A DNA stretch of 64,000 nucleotides. Source: Thermohalobaculum sp050331395. Lineage in GTDB: Bacteria > Pseudomonadota > Alphaproteobacteria > Rhodobacterales > Rhodobacteraceae. The notes below the pieces were generated by a model. The model saw only the letters and a program-made list of their open reading frames with translations, was not told the DNA's origin and did no database searches. Location: positions 7,358-71,357 of the forward strand of contig JBHJGX010000025.1 of the NCBI GenBank assembly GCA_050331395.1, in the 5' to 3' direction. Below, one piece after another: positions 9,015 to 16,317 of the stretch (positions are counted from its first letter, which is position 1; each line of letters begins with the position of its first letter). Both the position numbers and the translations under genes were made by a program.

Positions 9015-10439
9015 GTGACCGAATTCTATGACGAAATGCGCCCCGGCCACGGGGTCCGGCCGGAATACGACCGGGTCGCCGCCTGGATCGAGGATCAGGG
9101 TCTCAGCCGGCTGCTCGAGCGCCGCGCCGAAGCCGAGGCCTTCTTTCGCCGCGTCGGCATCACCTTTGCAGTCTATGGCGAGGGCGGCGATCCGGACCGG
9201 CTGATCCCGTTCGACCTGATCCCGCGGGTCTTCTCAGCGGCGGAGTGGGCGCGCATCGAAGCGGGCTGCGTCCAGCGCACGCGTGCTCTCAACGCGTTCC
9301 TCGCCGATGTGTATCGCGATCCCGAGCCCGGCCGCGCCGAATTCGTGCGCGCGGGCCACATCCCCTCGGATCTCGTCTATCGCAATGCGGCCTACACGCC
9401 CGCCATGCAGGGCGTGACGCCGCCGGGCGGGGTCTTTTCGCATATCTGCGGGATCGACCTGGTCCGCACCGGGGAAAACGACTTTTGGGTGCTCGAGGAC
9501 AATTGCCGCACACCCTCCGGCGTCTCCTACGTTCTGGAGAACCGCGAAGTGATGGCGCGCATGTTTCCGAGCCTTTTCGCCGACGGTTTGATCAGACCGG
9601 TCGATACCTACCCCGACATGCTCGCCGACGCGATGCGCCAGGTCGCGCCCGAGGGCGTGGCGCCGCCGCGGCTCGCGGTGCTGACGCCGGGACAATTCAA
9701 CAGCGCCTACTACGAACACAGCTTCCTTGCCGACGAGATGGGCGTCGAATTGGTCGAGGGGCCGGACCTCTACGTCGAGGACGGCCGGGTGTGGATGCGC
9801 ACGATCCGCGGGCCCGAGCGGCTCGACGTGCTCTATCGGCGGATCGACGATGCCTTCCTCGATCCGCTCGCCTTCCGACCCGACTCCGTCCTTGGTGTGC
9901 CCGGGCTCTTCGAGGTTTATCGGCAGGGGCGGATCACGCTGGTGAACGCGCCCGGCACGGGTGTCGCCGACGACAAGGCGGTCTACTGCTACGTGCCCGA
10001 AATGATCCGGTTCTATCTCGGCGAGGAGCCGATCCTCCCGAACGTGCCGACCTATCGTTGCTCGGACCCGGGGGAACGCGCCGAAGTGCTGGCGCGCCTC
10101 CACGAATTGGTCGTCAAGGAGGTGCACGGCTCGGGCGGCTACGGCATGATCATCGGGCCGAAGGCGACCGAGGCCGAGCGCCGCGCCTATGCCGACCGGG
10201 TCCAGGCGGATCCGGGCGCCTTCATCGCCCAGCCGACGCTCCGGCTCTCGACCGCGCCGACGCTGACGGATGCGGGGATCGCGGGGCGTCATGTGGATCT
10301 CAGGCCTTTCGTGATCACCGGCCGCGAGACGCGCCTGATCCCCGGCGGGCTGACACGGGTCGCGCTTCGCGAGGGATCGCTGGTCGTCAATTCGAGCCAA
10401 GGCGGAGGGGTCAAGGACACATGGGTGCTCGCGCGTTAA
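9015..10439 (+). CDS. Circularly permuted ATP-grasp type 2 protein (DUF404/DUF407 family)
   Basis: This protein of about 474 residues is a circularly permuted ATP-grasp, predicted to ligate a carboxylate to an amine with ATP. Recognisable family segments are YDEMRPGHGVRPEY near the N-terminus, LEDNCRTPSGVSYVLENR, and VVKEVHGSGGYGMIIGP, which acts as the ATP-binding glycine loop. The GTG at 9015 puts the start just before FYDEM, where homologues begin, with GAGAG upstream; the open frame extends further upstream without an ATG that fits. It is followed after 38 bp by an alpha-E gene and then Anbu, a gene set known to travel together and thought to build and break small peptide modifications. 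Confidence 0.88.
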   Translation: MTEFYDEMRPGHGVRPEYDRVAAWIEDQGLSRLLERRAEAEAFFRRVGITFAVYGEGGDPDRLIPFDLIPRVFSAAEWARIEAGCVQRTRALNAFLADVYRDPEPGRAEFVRAGHIPSDLVYRNAAYTPAMQGVTPPGGVFSHICGIDLVRTGENDFWVLEDNCRTPSGVSYVLENREVMARMFPSLFADGLIRPVDTYPDMLADAMRQVAPEGVAPPRLAVLTPGQFNSAYYEHSFLADEMGVELVEGPDLYVEDGRVWMRTIRGPERLDVLYRRIDDAFLDPLAFRPDSVLGVPGLFEVYRQGRITLVNAPGTGVADDKAVYCYVPEMIRFYLGEEPILPNVPTYRCSDPGERAEVLARLHELVVKEVHGSGGYGMIIGPKATEAERRAYADRVQADPGAFIAQPTLRLSTAPTLTDAGIAGRHVDLRPFVITGRETRLIPGGLTRVALREGSLVVNSSQGGGVKDTWVLAR

Positions 10440-10477
10440 GCAATGTTGTGCGGCCGATGCCGCGGAGGGCGGATGCC

Positions 10478-11467
10478 ATGGGGCACGCGATGCTGAGCCG
10501 GGTGGCGGAGGGGCTGTTCTGGCTGTCGCGGTATATCGAGCGGGCCGAGACCGTCGCGCGGCTCCTCGATGCGGGGCGGCGGCTCGACACGTTGCCGGGC
10601 AGCGCCGAGACCCGGGCGGCCGAATGGGGCTCGATCGTGATCGCATCGGGCTGCTCGGGGAGCTTCCCGCGCCCGATTGCCGAAGCCGACGGGCCGTCGG
10701 TTGCGCACCACCTGATCCTCGACGACGACAACCCCTCTTCGATCCGGTCGTGTTTTCGCCAGGCGCGCGCGAATGCCCGCGCGATCCGGCCCGAGATCAC
10801 CTCGGACGTATGGGATGCGGTGAACGACGCTTGGTCGGGGATGAAGCGCGTCTCGGCGGCGAGTGTGGTCGGAAGCGATTTCGCCGAGTTTCTCGACTGG
10901 ACGAAGACGCAAGGCCACCGATTTCGCGGCGCGATCGACGACACTTTGCTGAGAACGCCGGGGTATGATTTTATCGAGCTCGGGAAATTCGTCGAACGCG
11001 GCGATGCGACCGCGCGGCTCCTCGATGTGAAATCGCACCTCATCGGCATTGCCGATGAAAGTGCGGTTGCCCGCGATCAGCTGCTGTGGGGCCAAATCTT
11101 GATGGCGGCTCAAGCGCTTCGCGCCTATCGTCATGTTTATCGTACCGAGGTCACGGGGGACGGGGTTGTCCATTTCCTCGTGCTCAACCCGATTTTGCCG
11201 CGCTCGCTTTCCCATTGCGTGCAGAAAACCGTCCGACACCTTGGCGAATTGCGCAGCGGTCTTGGACAGACCCACCGGGCGCACGCGCTTGCCGACCGGA
11301 TGCAGGCGCGACTCGAGACACTGACCGTCCGCGCGATTTTGGATCAGGGGGTGCATGAGTTTCTCACGGAATTCGTTACCCAGAACCATCGTCTCGCGCT
11401 GGAGATCGCGTCCGCCTACGGTTTTGGCGGCGCTACGGTGGCGTCGCAGAGCCAGTCGCAAGGCTGA
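10478..11467 (+). CDS. Alpha-E domain protein (DUF403)
   Basis: This all-helical protein of about 329 residues opens with the family signature MLSRVAEGLFWLSRYIERAETVARLLD. Alpha-E proteins are found almost always beside ATP-grasp and transglutaminase-like genes; their biochemical role is unknown. ATG 10478 has GGAGG nine bases upstream; ATG 10490, immediately before LSRVAEG, is a reasonable alternative. A 195-bp gap with no recognisable gene separates it from the Anbu gene. That gap contains a TATACT box near 11609 without a good -35 partner. Confidence 0.88.
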   Translation: MGHAMLSRVAEGLFWLSRYIERAETVARLLDAGRRLDTLPGSAETRAAEWGSIVIASGCSGSFPRPIAEADGPSVAHHLILDDDNPSSIRSCFRQARANARAIRPEITSDVWDAVNDAWSGMKRVSAASVVGSDFAEFLDWTKTQGHRFRGAIDDTLLRTPGYDFIELGKFVERGDATARLLDVKSHLIGIADESAVARDQLLWGQILMAAQALRAYRHVYRTEVTGDGVVHFLVLNPILPRSLSHCVQKTVRHLGELRSGLGQTHRAHALADRMQARLETLTVRAILDQGVHEFLTEFVTQNHRLALEIASAYGFGGATVASQSQSQG

Positions 11468-11662
11468 CCGAACGACGGAGGGTGGCCTCCAAGCCACAGC
11501 AGTTCGGATAGGCCGGCTGCAAGAGCACACGCTGCAGCTTTCTTAGATAGCGGATCTCGGGCGGACTGCTAAAGACTTGAATTGTGACCGGGTACCTTGC
11601 GGTTGGTCTATACTGGCTCGGCAGTGCAAGGGCTCCCTCCCCCAGATCTCGGACCGGACCTA

Positions 11663-12466
11663 ATGACCTACTGCGTCGCGATAAAACTGAACGAAGGTGT
11701 CGTTTGTCTCGCCGACACGCGAACAAACGCCGGCCTTGATAATATTGCGAAGTACCGCAAGCTTTTCACATGGAGCGTTCCTGGAGACAGGGTCATCGCG
11801 ATGATGACGTCGGGTAACCTTGCGATTACGCAAGCGGTCATGAGCCAAATTCAAGAGGCAATCGATCGACCGGTCGAAGGTGCGGAGACCATTTTTACTG
11901 CGCCGTCGATGTTTCGCGTAGCCGAAGTCGTCGGTACGGCCATGCGCAACGTGCAGGTGCAATACGGTCCGGGTCTGGCTGCTTCCGGACAGTCCTCGGA
12001 CAGCTCGATCGTACTCGCCGGCCAGCGCGCCGGCGGTGAGGTGCGACTTTTCCTCATTTATTCCGCCGGAAATTTCATCGAAGCGACGGACGACACGCCC
12101 TTCTTTCAGATTGGCGAACACAAATACGGCAAACCTATACTCGACCGCGTTATTCAACCGCAGACACCTCTTGAAGATGCAATCCTCGCTGCGCTCTTGT
12201 CGATGGACTCGACCCTTCGCTCCAACTTGTCGGTTGGCATGCCGCTTGATCTTGCTGTGATCAGAACCGGGAATTTTGTGTTTGATCGCCTCCATCGCAT
12301 CGAAGATGATGATCAAGACTTTCGGGACTTGTCGCAAATGTGGTCCACAGCGCTCCGCCAAGCCTTTACGGATATTAGATCTGCAATCGGAAAAAAACGT
12401 ACTGCAGCGTTTCAAGCAAACGCGGCACCCGAACATTTTGACGACTTCGATCATGATGATCATTGA
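11663..12466 (+). CDS. Proteasome-like Ntn hydrolase Anbu
   Basis: This 267-residue protein belongs to the ancestral beta-subunit (Anbu) family of proteasome/HslV-type N-terminal nucleophile hydrolases. The start MTYCVAIKL places Thr2 as the predicted nucleophile after Met removal. The family-typical LADTRTNAGLDNIAKYRK segment follows at residues 17-34, carrying the Asp and Lys of the Ntn active site. Anbu forms cytoplasmic oligomeric rings and is genetically linked to alpha-E, ATP-grasp and transglutaminase genes, as here. An ORF start further upstream is possible but lacks homology. Base composition drops towards A+T from this gene on. It is convergent with tal, with a 13-bp gap over a perfect AT palindrome (12463-12478) that may serve as a shared weak terminator. 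Confidence 0.92.
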   Translation: MTYCVAIKLNEGVVCLADTRTNAGLDNIAKYRKLFTWSVPGDRVIAMMTSGNLAITQAVMSQIQEAIDRPVEGAETIFTAPSMFRVAEVVGTAMRNVQVQYGPGLAASGQSSDSSIVLAGQRAGGEVRLFLIYSAGNFIEATDDTPFFQIGEHKYGKPILDRVIQPQTPLEDAILAALLSMDSTLRSNLSVGMPLDLAVIRTGNFVFDRLHRIEDDDQDFRDLSQMWSTALRQAFTDIRSAIGKKRTAAFQANAAPEHFDDFDHDDH

Positions 12467-12479
12467 AAAATTTTTCAAA

Positions 12480-14051
12480 TCAATTTTGCAATTCGTCTTC
12501 TGCAATTTTGACAGCTAGGTTAGCGATGTCGTTGGACAGAGGTCTATCTTCGATCAGTGGCGATACGTTCTCTCTTACTTGAGATACCAAGGACTGCGTT
12601 GCCGGCGAGAACCCAGACTCCACGATGTCTACCCCCTCGGCGACGGCAATCGCTAATATAGACAGGATTTTCGCCGCCTCGCCGACCTGTCGGGCTGCCA
12701 AGCGCGCAGCGATCGTACCTAGGCTGACCACATCCTGATTGGCACCATTTGTCGAGATAGAGTGAATGGACGCAGGTCCCGCACCCGATCGCATCTCTGC
12801 GAGAACCGCTGTCGCCGTCACCTGTGCTCCCATCAATCCGCTGCTGAGCCCCGCCTCTCCCCGACAAAGAAAGGGCGGCAACCCGCCATTGAGCCGTTCA
12901 TCCGTGAGCCGTGCGAGTTGCCGCTCGGCCAGGCCCGCAAGCATTACAAGGGCGATCGACAGCGCATCGGACGCGTGGCCGACGTGGCAGCCCATGAAAT
13001 TACCTCCATGAAGGGCTGCCGGCCCGTCCGTGGGAAAAATTGGGTTGTCGGTCGCGGACAGCAATTCTTGTGCAACAATGGTGTTGTGATAGGAGAGCGC
13101 GTCGCGGACGGCACCCAGGACTTGTGGCACGCAGCGAATGGAGTATGCGTCTTGATGTGGTTGTGTATCTGACCCACCGGCTGAGTTGGGCTCAAGACGT
13201 TGGGCCGATGCGGGCTCGGCCACCAGCCGTCGCGAGCCTTCTGCCGCCGCCAGCAGCGCCCTCATAGTTGCGGCTTGACCCGGATGTCTGCGCGCCGATG
13301 AAAACGCGGGATGCCAGGCCTCCCGACGTCCTGACAACAGCTCCGCATAGCCGACACTCAGATGCTCCGCCCAACGTACCAAACGCGCCGCGCGGTCGGC
13401 ATTCAAGACGGCTATCCCCGTCATCGCCGAGGTTCCGTTGACAAGTGCCAGTCCATCGCGTGCTTCGAGGCGAAGCCAAGGCAATCCTGTCGACGCTCGA
13501 ACGCGATCTGGCGACACCGCACTACCATCAATGGCAATGAACCCGCCTTCCCCAGTCAGCGACAGCGCGAGATGGGCAAGAGGGGTCAGGTCTCCGCTCG
13601 CCCCGACCGTCCCCTGCTCGGGAATGCGTGGGGCGAACGGGCTGGCGAGGAGCGCCTGCATGAGCAGAACGGCCTCCGGAGAGGCTCCGGAAAGACCGTG
13701 CGAGAGCGACACCAATCGCGCGAGGAGGACCGCCCGCGCCTCGGCCCAAGGCAGGCACCTGCCGAGGCCCGTCGCCAGGTGGGAAATGAGGTTGCGCTGT
13801 AGAGTTTCTGCCTCTGCCGCTCGAACCAACCGGTTCGCGAGCGGTCCAAACCCCGTGGTGACGCCATAGATCAGTCGCCCGTCGCGAACCGCCTGGAGCA
13901 GTCGCTTGTGACCGGCCCGAATTCGCGCGTGCGATTGGTCTGTCAGTGTTGCATGCGCCCCACGCGCAATTGCATTGGCAGCCGACAAATTTGGGCACCC
14001 TTCAATGGGATCAATTGCCATGACTTGCTGCTGGGTCACTGATGACTGCAT
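12480..14051 (-). CDS. tal: Tyrosine ammonia-lyase for the PYP chromophore
   Basis: This 523-residue MIO-dependent ammonia-lyase deaminates L-tyrosine to p-coumarate, the PYP chromophore. The MIO-forming triad Ala-Ser-Gly lies at residues 151-153 in GTVGASGDLTPL. The substrate-selectivity position reads NLISHLATG with His91-Leu92; His-Leu here is the Tyr signature that separates TAL from His- or Phe-lyases. A catalytic Tyr is in YGVTTGFG. The start at 14051 is supported by AAAGGG seven bases upstream and gives the usual TAL length; a longer frame to 14114 is less likely. It is divergent from the pyp operon across about 300 bp. Moderate A+T content fits the neighbouring pyp genes. Confidence 0.95.
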   Translation of the reverse strand: MQSSVTQQQVMAIDPIEGCPNLSAANAIARGAHATLTDQSHARIRAGHKRLLQAVRDGRLIYGVTTGFGPLANRLVRAAEAETLQRNLISHLATGLGRCLPWAEARAVLLARLVSLSHGLSGASPEAVLLMQALLASPFAPRIPEQGTVGASGDLTPLAHLALSLTGEGGFIAIDGSAVSPDRVRASTGLPWLRLEARDGLALVNGTSAMTGIAVLNADRAARLVRWAEHLSVGYAELLSGRREAWHPAFSSARRHPGQAATMRALLAAAEGSRRLVAEPASAQRLEPNSAGGSDTQPHQDAYSIRCVPQVLGAVRDALSYHNTIVAQELLSATDNPIFPTDGPAALHGGNFMGCHVGHASDALSIALVMLAGLAERQLARLTDERLNGGLPPFLCRGEAGLSSGLMGAQVTATAVLAEMRSGAGPASIHSISTNGANQDVVSLGTIAARLAARQVGEAAKILSILAIAVAEGVDIVESGFSPATQSLVSQVRENVSPLIEDRPLSNDIANLAVKIAEDELQN

Positions 14052-14246
14052 GCAGTCGCCCTTTCGACAAATTTCTCCCGCAACATCCGTAACGAAATCA
14101 TATGAACAAAGCATGAAGAAGGATTCCCGTCATTTTGCGTCAACCTGGCGGATAATTGCGCAGAGATCGCTCTGCCCGAAAAGTCTTTCTTAAGATGTGA
14201 GGGGCTAAAGCCGACACGAGTGTTACAGCACGGCTGCGCCCACGCG

Positions 14247-14314
14247 ATGGTGCGCCGATCCTACGGCTCCGACCGGGCGGATGGTGCGCCGGCCCTACGG
14301 CCCCGACCGGACGG
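14247..14314 (+). repeat. Tandem 34-bp direct repeat in the tal/pyp-operon gap
   Basis: Two abutting 34-bp units (14247-14280 and 14281-14314) begin ATGGTGCGCCG and end CCGACCGGRCGG, with 30 of 34 positions the same. They are much more GC-rich than the flanking sequence and lie 42 bp before the start of the first pyp-operon gene, inside its probable leader. The rest of the 304-bp gap (14052-14355) holds no gene that I can support; its tal-proximal half is AT-rich and is the likely home of divergent promoters. Confidence 0.75.
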
Positions 14315-14355
14315 CAGAACAGACGCGGGACGTGGCCTTAACGAAGGAGAGATTG

Positions 14356-14781
14356 ATGACCGAGGAAGTTGGAACGCTGAGGGAAGACGGAGAGAGTTTC
14401 GAATTCCAATTTGCCGATATGGGACTGAGAATTCGCGGTGCCTATGCAGAATGGGTACTGCAGGCCGCCGGCGAAGTCATCGCGAAAACGGCCGAACTGT
14501 CGTCGAAGGGCGACATAGACGCGCTCGAGACCATGGTTGGCTTCGGCGAGGCGAGCGAAATTGATCTCGATATTGCGAAGCACGACGCGAATACCCGCTT
14601 TGAAGCCATTCCGCAGTGCCTCGTCCATATGGGCTCCCTCGACTATCACTGGATTGCACCCGAAGGTCGGGAGGACAATGATCCCCTCGGTGGTATGCTG
14701 AAGCGCATTGTGATTTTGTCGAAAACCCGCAATGGCAGTTTTTTAAAAAATATCGACGGCGTCGACACGACCAACTCTTAA
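14356..14781 (+). CDS. Unknown protein, first gene of the pyp operon
   Basis: This protein of 141 residues has no family that I recognise. The ATG at 14356 has a strong AAGGAGA ribosome site five bases upstream. It is acidic and apparently soluble, with an N-terminal beta-like segment (FEFQFADMGLRIRG), a helical middle (EWVLQAAGEVIAKTAEL) and a C-terminal region with IPQCLVHMGSLDYHW. No signal peptide or membrane helix is visible. It ends 36 bp before pyp on the same strand, so it is very probably co-expressed with the photoreceptor. A role in chromophore handling or PYP signalling is a guess from position only. Confidence 0.8.
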   Translation: MTEEVGTLREDGESFEFQFADMGLRIRGAYAEWVLQAAGEVIAKTAELSSKGDIDALETMVGFGEASEIDLDIAKHDANTRFEAIPQCLVHMGSLDYHWIAPEGREDNDPLGGMLKRIVILSKTRNGSFLKNIDGVDTTNS

Positions 14782-14817
14782 TTCTGCCAGTACAGGCGCA
14801 TAAGAAAGGACTGTAAA

Positions 14818-15192
14818 ATGGAAATCGTCCCCTTTGGCTCGAATGACATCGATAATATTCTACAAGCTGAACCCCGACGGGCAGAGTACTTACCATTCGG
14901 CGCGATCCTCATCGATCGCACGGCCAAAATCCTGAAATATAACAAGGCTGAAGGATTGATCGCTGGACGCGACCCGGCGAATGTCCTTGGACGAAACTTT
15001 TTTAACGACATCGCCCCCTGTGCGAAAGGAAAAAGATTCCATGGTGAGTTCCTGAAGTTTGCAAAGACAGGCCAGGTTAATACTCTGTTTGACTACCAAT
15101 TTGCGTACAAGGGCGCGAACGTAAAGGTACGCATTCACTTAAAATCTCAATCGGATGGTAATACATGCTGGATTTTTGTCAAACGAGCCTGA
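14818..15192 (+). CDS. pyp: Photoactive yellow protein, blue-light sensor
   Basis: This 124-residue single PAS-domain photoreceptor binds p-coumarate through a thioester at Cys68 (NDIAPCAKG). Comparison with the Halorhodospira protein from memory gives Tyr41 (Y42), Glu45 (E46) and Arg51 (R52) in YNKAEGLIAGRD, and Tyr93, Phe95 and Tyr97 in the FDYQFAYKG strand. Two classical positions differ: Thr50 is Ala49 and Met100 is Gly99. The C-terminus CWIFVKRA is family-typical. An AAAGGA ribosome site precedes the ATG. It has no output domain, so the signal must pass to a partner protein. Genes for chromophore synthesis (tal) and activation (pcl) flank it. Confidence 0.97.
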   Translation: MEIVPFGSNDIDNILQAEPRRAEYLPFGAILIDRTAKILKYNKAEGLIAGRDPANVLGRNFFNDIAPCAKGKRFHGEFLKFAKTGQVNTLFDYQFAYKGANVKVRIHLKSQSDGNTCWIFVKRA

Positions 15193-15199
15193 GCGAGAT

Positions 15200-15799
15200 A
15201 TGACCGACATGCCATCTCTTGTGGAAAATGATCGCTATCTTTTCGGGGAAATGACGGTTGTCGCCACAGATGAAATGACAGCCCTGTATCAGGCGCGCCG
15301 AGGAGTACGGCCGCTGGTAATAGCCACCAAAGATCCAACAATATCTTTTAGAGAATGGCCCAACCCCCGTTCAATACCTCAAATATCTCGAATTTCGCTT
15401 CGGCGTGACGGCGCGCCGCCGCTTACATTTGACGGTTTTAAACTTTTCGCCCGGGCCTCAGTAACTCCAGTCAAAAAGCCTCAAAGCTTTCACGTACGGC
15501 AAGTCTTTGAAATCTACCTTACCGTTGAGGCCGCGCTCGTCGCTAGTCTTGCATCGGTTCCTTCCGATGCACTTTCGGCTCGCCCCGTGCATTCGTCTGC
15601 TCGACTCGTGACTGATGATTGCCTTTCACGTTTTCTAAGGTCGCACGATCCGGCAGCCGGGTGGGCCTGGCTTTCAAACGTCCCGATGGCATCATCGAAC
15701 GACTTTGCCACCCGGCTCCGCCGTGATCTTCAGGCTCTAGTAGCCGCTGCCCTGAGAGCGGCGCCCCTTACCATCAGTTTCGAGAGTGGTGATAAATGA
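15200..15799 (+). CDS. Unknown pyp-operon protein, possible distant paralogue 1
   Basis: This protein of 199 residues has no recognised family. It follows pyp by 7 bp and overlaps the next gene by 4 bp (ATGA), so it belongs to the pyp operon. The centre contains RRDGAPPLTFDGFKLFARAS, which resembles the core RSGQRPLQFDGIELCMAMS of the following gene and GRSGTTPLRFRGICLSRY of the gene at 18750. The shared pattern is a Gly, a Pro-Leu-x-Phe-x-Gly turn and a beta strand. The C-terminal half is helical. The similarity to the other two is weak outside this core, so common descent is inferred rather than shown. There is no signal peptide and no transmembrane helix. Confidence 0.75.
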   Translation: MTDMPSLVENDRYLFGEMTVVATDEMTALYQARRGVRPLVIATKDPTISFREWPNPRSIPQISRISLRRDGAPPLTFDGFKLFARASVTPVKKPQSFHVRQVFEIYLTVEAALVASLASVPSDALSARPVHSSARLVTDDCLSRFLRSHDPAAGWAWLSNVPMASSNDFATRLRRDLQALVAAALRAAPLTISFESGDK

Positions 15800-16296
15800 A
15801 CCAGATGCAACCAATCGACATGCAAGGCCTGCGGGTCGATCAGCGCGATACTCAGACCCATGATCAAGCTCCGTCAACAAATTCGATGAGTGAATTTCTT
15901 ATCAAGAGGAGTGGTCAGCGCCCGCTTCAATTCGATGGAATTGAACTCTGTATGGCCATGAGTTACATTCCAAACTCGGAATACTGGTATGAGATAAATG
16001 TCTATCGACGATCTGAACAAGATTTTGTACTAGCAATTCGTATATTTTTCGAATCTGTCGACGAACGAGATCGAGTGCGCGCCTGGGAGTGCGCAACATT
16101 CGATGAGGTATTGAAGCGGCTTGAAAACTATGATGCGGCTGAAGACATCCGGGTCGAAATTTCTGCTGACACCACCGCGCTGTCTGTCCCGGATCTTGCC
16201 GCACAAAGCTATTTCTGGCGGGCTCGTGCCACAGCAGCGCGCCAACAATTTGCAGGTCTAGTTGGTGAGATCCTCCACGAATTGAGCAGCAGTTAA
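15796..16296 (+). CDS. Unknown pyp-operon protein, paralogue 2
   Basis: This 166-residue soluble, acidic protein of unknown function sits between pyp and pcl. The start overlaps the preceding stop (ATGA). Residues 38-52 read RSGQRPLQFDGIELC, then a strand WYEINVYRR, a strand FVLAIRIFF, and a helix with RAWECATFDEVLKRLENYD. The same order of elements is found in the protein encoded at 18750-19187, which I take as a true paralogue. The last 40 residues form a helix (YFWRARATAARQQFAGLVGE). ATG 15796 is followed by possible internal starts at 15805 and 15820. Confidence 0.8.
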   Translation: MNQMQPIDMQGLRVDQRDTQTHDQAPSTNSMSEFLIKRSGQRPLQFDGIELCMAMSYIPNSEYWYEINVYRRSEQDFVLAIRIFFESVDERDRVRAWECATFDEVLKRLENYDAAEDIRVEISADTTALSVPDLAAQSYFWRARATAARQQFAGLVGEILHELSSS

Positions 16297-16317
16297 CAAG
16301 CTTTCGAGGTTCCGATT

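Noticed and set aside
10441..10477. Start of the alpha-E gene at ATG 10457 (or much further upstream)
   Set aside because: The added residues do not match the family, while ATG 10478 has a GGAGG site at the right distance.
14130..14160. Possible promoter TTGCGT/GATAAT in the tal/pyp gap
   Set aside because: The spacing of 10 bp is not compatible with a normal promoter, and a reverse-strand TTGACG lacks a good -10 box. Promoters must be there, but I cannot place them.
14191..14230. Possible PpsR-type TGT-N12-ACA operator upstream of the pyp operon
   Set aside because: The nearest TGT and ACA are 15 bases apart, not 12.
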